From positions 1,736,001 through 1,800,000 of the forward strand of contig MU004183.1 of NCBI GenBank assembly GCA_010093605.1: a stretch of 64,000 nt of DNA, written 5' to 3'. The DNA comes from Lophium mytilinum (lineage: Eukaryota > Ascomycota > Dothideomycetes > Mytilinidiales > Mytilinidiaceae). Under the pieces are notes generated by a model. That model saw only the letters and a program-made list of their open reading frames with translations. It was not told the DNA's origin and made no database searches. The translations under genes were made by a program, and so were the position numbers. This document shows, piece by piece, positions 58,724-64,000 of the stretch (within the stretch, counting starts at the first letter, position 1; each line of letters begins with the position of its first letter).

Positions 58724-59548
58724 CTGGCACGAGTGCGGAATTGACGTTAGCGCAAGTCTCGAAGAAAGATGGGAGGCTCCTCAAGAGAAGCCGAACCAGT
58801 AAGTACCGTGTTGCCACTGTTCTCACAGGTCGCTCATGCGTACGTTTTTCGATCAGGAAGTTGAGGACATGAAGGAAGAAAGGGTTGTCGAGAAGGTGGT
58901 GGGGTGGAAGTGACGACAGTCGAGTGAAGTGAGGTGGTGCATGAAGTTGTCGTCGGCGGCCTGGCGCGCCAAGGCCGAGTCACGTGGTGCACGCCACTGT
59001 GTTCCACGTCTGTGTGCTGGTGCCTGAGCGTTCAGGCTGCAGTCCAGCTTCGACGAACTAGCCGTCTCATCAGACACAAAGCAAATCGGTTTCATGACTC
59101 CCAAGGAAATACATCTATTTCTTCTGGCTTCGATGTGTAGTTTGTAGAGGTTTAGATACTCACATTGCTAGTACCACAGTGTCACAGCAATCATCAAAGA
59201 GTAGAATGCATCAGACAACGTTCCAAGAGATTACTGTGCTTGTTAGCTGCAGTATATATTGTCTGGGCAAACTGCTATCCAATGGAACTGCTAGTTCTTG
59301 TTCAAGATACGTAGCCTACCAGTCTTGATCTTGAGACTTCTGCGAATCTTGGGATTTGAACAAATGTATGAACATACGTGTTTGGCGTGAGTAAGCCGGC
59401 TTTGTGAGCGTCATTAAACGTTCATCAACTCGAAGTGGAGGATTGGTATCGACGAACCCCTGTCTAGCTCCATCTAAATACTCCAATCTTCAACCTCACG
59501 AAAAAGATCCCCATCCATCACCTCTGCCTCTCCCTTTCCACAACGACC
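58724..59548. promoter_or_regulatory. Divergent promoter region PRP4/MGM101
   Basis: 825 bp between divergent starts. A CACGTG E-box is at 58981-58986 within GAGTCACGTGGTGCAC, about 260 bp upstream of PRP4. No TATA box stands out. Confidence 0.45.
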
Positions 59549-60585
59549 ATGAACGGCGTACCTGCCCGCCGGGCCACTTCCACCCTCCGCTCACTCCCCA
59601 GCAACCTCGCCAAGCGCTCCAATTCCTCAACACGCACGCATCCATTCAGCAGCACCCCCTTCCGCGCCGCCTACACACCCACCCCCCGAACCGCTGCCTC
59701 CTCGCCCACCGCCGCAAAACCGACCACCGCCTCCAATTCCTCCGCCATCCCCACCAGACTCGCTCCTAGACCCTCATCCTCAACCACAACCCCCCGGACA
59801 GCCGCCACCCCACCAACAACCCAGCGCTTCTCCCCCGTCGCCGCCGAACCCCCACCCCCAACCGCGCGCACCTCCGCCCTCGCCTCCGCCTCCAAGAACC
59901 AGCCCTCCCTCACCGACCTCAGCGCGGGGCTCTCAGACGCCCCAAAGTCGCCGACGGACGGCGACCTAACCGAGCCCAAAGCGAACACGGACTGGACAAC
60001 CTCCTACTCGGGACTTGGCGACGCGCGCTTCGAGCAGGGCGCCGTCGACGTGCTGCTCGCGCCCGTCAGCGAAGAGGACGTCGAGGTGAAGCCGGACGGG
60101 ATCCTGTACCTGCCCGAGATCAAGTACCGGCGGATTCTGAACCGCGCGTTTGGGCCTGGCGGGTGGGGGCTCGCGCCGAGGGGGGAGTCGATCGTGACGG
60201 GGAAGTTGGTGACGAGGGAGTATGCGCTTGTGGTGCAGGGGCGGTGAGTTGATCAATTTCTCTGGTAAATTTGAGAGATGGGGATGGAAACGCTAATAGA
60301 CTTCCTGTGTGTAGGCTGGTCTCTATCGCGCGCGGCGAGCAACAGTATTTCGACCCTGAAGGCATTCCGACTGCGACGGAGGGCTGCAAGTCTAATGCGC
60401 TGATGCGCTGCTGTAAAGACGTGGGGATTGCGAGCGAGCTGTGGGATCCGCGGTTTATTCGCAAGTTTTTGGCGAATTATACGAAGGAGGTTTGGGTGGA
60501 GCATCAGGCGACGAAGAAGAAGCGGAAGCTGGTGATTCGGAAGGATGATGTGGTGAAGTACCCGTTCAAGGAGACGAAGATGTAG
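59549..60585 (+). CDS. MGM101: Mitochondrial genome maintenance protein Mgm101
   Basis: Two exons (59549..60243, 60315..60585) close to 321 residues. The first ~140 residues are Arg/Ser/Thr/Pro/Ala-rich without acidic residues at the start, as in a mitochondrial presequence plus disordered linker. The conserved domain begins [14 protein letters not shown]. It continues VDVKPDG-like [66 protein letters not shown] and [13 protein letters not shown], with a basic [12 protein letters not shown] tail. Mgm101 is a Rad52-related ring protein that anneals single-stranded mtDNA during recombination repair. Confidence 0.96.
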
Positions 60586-60917
60586 GATGGGTTTTCCAGA
60601 TGGAGGTGCTGGTGACTAGGGTGGCATTTGACAGGTAGGACGTTCGGAGTCTGCGATTGTATGGCATTCGGGATCTATAGATTGGATGTGGATTGCGGAT
60701 AGCATCCACTTCAGCTGTGTAAAAATCTGTATATTTGTATCATAGCTCTTTGGAGCATACCATTATACTCTGTCTAAATCAAGAAGTTTCACGTACGCCC
60801 GTCCGTTACAAACCCAAGGTGCCGGCGAGGCGACTAATTATCTATATTACCCATTTCATCCATCCATCCAATGCCGAAACACCAAACCCAAATGTCAATT
60901 GTATACTTTCCCTCTTC
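60586..60917. other. Convergent 3' flanks of MGM101 and the DP1/HVA22 gene
   Basis: About 330 bp of AT-richer sequence, presumed 3' UTRs. Nothing else seen. Confidence 0.5.
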
Positions 60918-62119
60918 TTAATCCCTGGGATACGGGAGATCATACTCCGACGATGGCCTCCCCCTATCATACCCCGACGATGGCCTCCCCCCATCGTAAC
61001 CAGAAGACCTTGCGCCATCATACCCCGACGACCTGCCCCCCTCACGGCTCGAAGGCTTCTGGGCATGTACATCCCCATACGCCAAATCCTCAGGCTCGAC
61101 CGGCTTCTTCCCCGCCCAATTCCACGGCATCCAACCCCCCGGCTGCCCACTAACCCTCCTATACCCCGCCTCCGGCCTGCCCCCCAGGCCCTCCCTCTCC
61201 ACCTCATCCCTCTCAATCCGATCAAACTCCACCTCACTCCGACTCTTCGCGAGCCCGCGGTACCCCCCGTCCCTCGACTCCCGCTCCTCCGCCAACGACC
61301 CCTGCTCGCGATCAAACGCCTGCAGCAGCACCATCAACCGATTCCGCTGCGTCGCCAGATAACTCGCCCGCTGCTCCTCATCCAGCCCGGGTGGCACCAG
61401 ATTCCCACTCGCGCTCAGCTCCTCCGCCTGCGCCTCACGAGTCGTCCCACCAAACCCAGCCGTCGCTCCACTTAGCGTCTGCGAAATCAAGCCGTAGAAA
61501 TCCGTGTCCGCGCGCGCAGACGGCATGTTAAACCGCCCCATAAGGCTCTGCGCATAGCTCACTCCTCTGCGGGGTTCCGGCTCGGGCGCCTGCGGCGGCA
61601 GGCCCAACACGTTGACTTTCGCCCACTCGATGGCGAGCTTGAGGTAGGTGAAGCCGGCGGACTTTGCGCGCTCGTGCGCCGAGGTGATGAAGTCGTCGAT
61701 GGCGCGCTCGTGGTCGCGCAGGAAAGGGTCGATGTGGGTTTGGTAGAGGAAGCTGGCGCCCTGCGAGCCGGGCAGCACGAGGTAGAGGTGTGCGAACAGG
61801 CGGAACCAGGCGTAGAAAGGCACCCAGTCGAGGATGAAGGCGAAGGTGGATTCGAGGAGGTGGGCGAGGGTGAGGGTCACGAAGTACATGAGCCATGGGG
61901 CGAGTAGCGCGGGGTCGGAGGAGTGTAGCGCTTTGTAGGAGGCGAAGATGGGGAAGAGGATGGTGATGGTCGTGCTAGGGAGGGTTAGTGAGGGCTGCGG
62001 GAGGAGGATTGGGGTGAAGCTGAGGTCGTGGAGCTGTGGAGAGGTGCGAAAATGCACAATGGCGGGGTATGAGGGGTGCGGAGGACGTACTTGAGACCGT
62101 CGGCGATGAAGTCGAACAT
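60918..62119 (-). CDS. DP1/TB2/HVA22 (REEP-like) ER-shaping membrane protein
   Basis: Two exons (62119..62091, 61974..60918) close to 361 residues. The start is MFDFIADGLNTTITILFPIF. The TB2/DP1/HVA22 domain continues with ASYKALHSSDPALLAPWLMYFVTLTLAHLLESTF, DWVPFYAWFRLFAHLYLVLPGSQGASFLYQ and HIDPFLRDHERAID, giving two hairpin membrane segments. Fungal relatives with long tails are closer to REEP1-4 than to the short Yop1/REEP5. The C-terminal ~190 residues are disordered and end in SSGYDGARSSGYDGGRPSSGYD-type repeats. Proteins of the family bend ER tubules. The first exon is only 29 bp. Confidence 0.9.
60940..61045 (-). repeat. Minisatellite coding SSGYDG(A/G)R repeats
   Basis: Four imperfect tandem copies of a ~27-33-bp unit (plus-strand consensus CATCATACCCCGACGATGGC) at the 3' end of the DP1/HVA22 gene. 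Confidence 0.75.
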
Positions 62120-62754
62120 GACTGCGACCTGTGCTTCGTCGGCTTGGCTTTCGAAGCTGTTGGGATGGGAATAAAGGTGCGGACGAGGACAGGTGGATGA
62201 AGAAGAGTCGGGGTAGGCAGCTATGTGGTACGTAGTGGTCACGATGCTGTCGACAGCTTATTCTTATCGGCCCGCTAGCACGCCCGGCCTTTCTTTGTCC
62301 CCGCATTATAGGGCTGATGCTAATTTGGTAAGAGACCACTCCGAATCACCAAACCGTACTACGAGCATTATATGGTCACGTTTAGATTTGCACTATTTCC
62401 AGGGATTGTGTGCTCCTTGACAAAGCCTTGGACGGTCACACGTGCGAAAGCGAAGAACAGCGACTTGGGACCCATGATTCATTCCAGATATCTAACTCCT
62501 CTCCTCACGGTATCATGAGTTCCGCCTGTCCGTTGTCGTAATCGTACCAAAAACGCTTCAGCTCCATCTGCATGCTCAAAAACCGTATTCACAGCTCCAC
62601 GGATCGGTTGGTCTGGTGTCTTACGCAGGACCGCCCCTTCACAGCACTTATCTTAGCATTGTCCACTTGCGAGAGTGTCGAGAAGAGAAGAGGCCCGACC
62701 AAAGGAAACAGAGGTGGAGGAAGTAGTGACCGAGCATTAGGAGTAAAATTAAGC
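62120..62754. other. Spacer between DP1/HVA22 and TMA7 genes
   Basis: About 635 bp with the DP1/HVA22 promoter and TMA7 3' flank. No other feature recognised. Confidence 0.5.
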
Positions 62755-63309
62755 TCACTTCTTGCCTGACTTCTTGATGCCCTGGGTGCCCGTGTTCAGA
62801 GGGCCCTTCTTTCCCTTCAGGCCGCTGGCGAGTTCCTGGCGGGCTTTGGCATCTATGGTGATCGTTCGTGTTAGCTTCAAAGTATATGTAACTAGAAAGG
62901 CCTCTGTAGCAGGGTACGGAGCAATTCGACCACGGGCAGCGCTAAAACGTCGCAGCGACAGCTAGAGAAGACAGGCAAGGTGGTCCCCGTAAGTGAAGCG
63001 TCTACCGAGAAGCCTCTCGCACCCATCTAGTGCTCAGAGTCGAGGTTGGAGTGAGATATGTGATCATCCCACCGCTTCAACATCCGCAGCCTGCCCCGCG
63101 CACACGCAAGAAAGAGAGGGCAAAACGCACCAGCCTGTTGCTTCGCCTTGAAGGCCTTGTCGTCCTCGTCCTCCTCAGCGGCCGGCTTCTTCTTGGGCTT
63201 CTTGTTGTGGATTGGATTCGTACCAGCTGCAAAACAGGCGGCAGTCAGCGGGGCATTCCTTCACCCAGAATCTTCGCGGAATGAACGCACCTCCTTGACC
63301 GGACGGCAT
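62755..63309 (-). CDS. TMA7: Translation machinery-associated protein 7
   Basis: Three exons (63309..63291, 63226..63131, 62852..62755) close to 70 residues; yeast Tma7 has 64. The protein begins MPSGQGGAGTNPIHNKKPKKKP, then an acidic patch EEDEDDKAFKAKQQ, then ARQELASGLKGKKGPLNTGTQGIKKSGKK. The C-terminal GPLNTGxQGIKKSGKK is the family signature shared with human TMA7/CCDC72. It associates with ribosomes; its precise role is unclear. The second intron (278 bp) is long for this window. No long open frame marks the gene, which is found only through its splice sites. The first splice rebuilds a Gly-Ala where other fungi have Gly-Gly. Confidence 0.92.
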
Positions 63310-64000
63310 GGCTGCAGCGGGATCTCAACTCGGGAACAGCTAAGGCGGGCAGGATAGACGAAGAGAGCGGGCCGGATCGCGAGAGATGTTCGGTGGTGGT
63401 TAAGGAAGAAGCGGAAAGCAGAGAGGACTTCTCCCTGGAGGCGCCTTACCTAGCGCGCTGTCTTTTAATGCGCCTCACCTCCGCCACTCCGCTGCCCCGC
63501 CACACGGCCCAGATTTCCACAGCGCCCTGGTCTTGCTCGTTTGGGCATCACGGCATCAGCCGTAGAGCCAGCCGGGAAGAAAGACGTACGAAGTACGTAC
63601 TTATCACCTCCAATTACTCCACTAATTCGTCCGCCTTGGCAAGACTATATATTGCGATCCAGGGCCTGCGTGCAGAGGCGAGTTGCTGTGTTTCAGGCTC
63701 TTTGTTTCACTGGTGGACGCTCTTTTATATCATGTTTGATACAATTCTTGCATAAATCAAAGGTTGCGTTAGCCTTGCATAACAGCGAAGGTACGCTAGC
63801 TTTTCGAGCCTCTTCTCTCACATTAGACGGACACCAAACCCAAACCTTTTCCCATTCCTGTTTCCCAAGAGCACCAAAAGGTATCAGACCATCATACACC
63901 AACCCAAAAGAAACCGTGGACCCGCATTATCACCGCATAATCACCGCATTATCATCCGCATTATCATCCCGAGTGTATAGGCACCATCCCCACGAGCGAC
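63310..64000. other. TMA7 promoter and window end
   Basis: About 690 bp upstream of TMA7. It includes the perfect palindrome AAGTACGTACTT (63591-63602). No gene supported before the window ends; a trinucleotide-like CCGCATTATCA tract repeats at 63922-63967. Confidence 0.45.

Noticed and set aside
60735-61475. 246-codon plus-strand frame opposite the DP1/HVA22 gene
   Set aside because: Pro/Arg-rich shadow of the low-complexity C-terminus coded on the other strand.
63591-63602. AAGTACGTACTT palindrome upstream of TMA7
   Set aside because: Single short palindrome with no known factor and no second copy; reported only as part of the promoter.

Overview
The window is nuclear DNA of a filamentous ascomycete (Pezizomycotina; a Dothideomycete is plausible but I could not resolve the class). 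Evidence: genes with several short introns (mostly 48-100 bp, GT..AG, many GTAAGT/GTATGT donors), dense coding on both strands without operons, and fungus-only families (Dad4, DUF6536, siderophore transporter, AA9, Pezizomycotina-type eIF2A and Nic96). I see no recognisable transposon, virus-like element, rRNA, tRNA or CRISPR array. All gene models are mine, built by reading splice sites by eye and checking that reading frames close.

Layout. 0-9.5 kb: secreted GH16 glucanase, DUF726 membrane hydrolase-like protein, secreted AA9 lytic polysaccharide monooxygenase, with long gene-poor spacers. 9.5-14 kb: DHA1-type MFS transporter and a zinc-independent MDR oxidoreductase. 14-18.3 kb: ARP5, DAD4 and IES6. 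Arp5 and Ies6 form one physical module of the INO80 remodeller, and here their genes lie within 4 kb with only the kinetochore gene DAD4 between them. 19.4-25 kb: eIF2A with a long Gln/Asn-rich tail, a 41-residue Cys-rich microprotein, an F-box protein. 25.9-30.4 kb: GNAT acetyltransferase, a conserved unknown protein divergent from DAHP synthase (aromatic amino acid entry enzyme), and GOT1 in six small exons. 30.4-37.4 kb: accessory-looking stretch with a DUF6536 multi-spanning membrane protein, an 82-bp duplicated leader and an array of six palindromic repeats. 37.4-40.4 kb: divergent FAD oxidoreductase / short-chain dehydrogenase pair. 41.6-50 kb: compact housekeeping block (NC2-beta, DID2, MED27, a convergent unknown gene, NIC96). 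51-56 kb: siderophore transporter preceded by GATA-type iron-regulator sites, then 2.8 kb of degenerate higher-order tandem repeats. 56-63.3 kb: PRP4 kinase, MGM101, a DP1/TB2/HVA22 (REEP-like) protein and TMA7.

The most unusual points are the two different structured repeat arrays (35.2-36.0 kb and 53.2-56.0 kb), the ARP5-DAD4-IES6 arrangement, the palindromic double GATA operator next to the siderophore transporter start, and several small genes (DAD4, GOT1, TMA7, the Cys-rich microprotein) that are easily missed because their exons are tiny.
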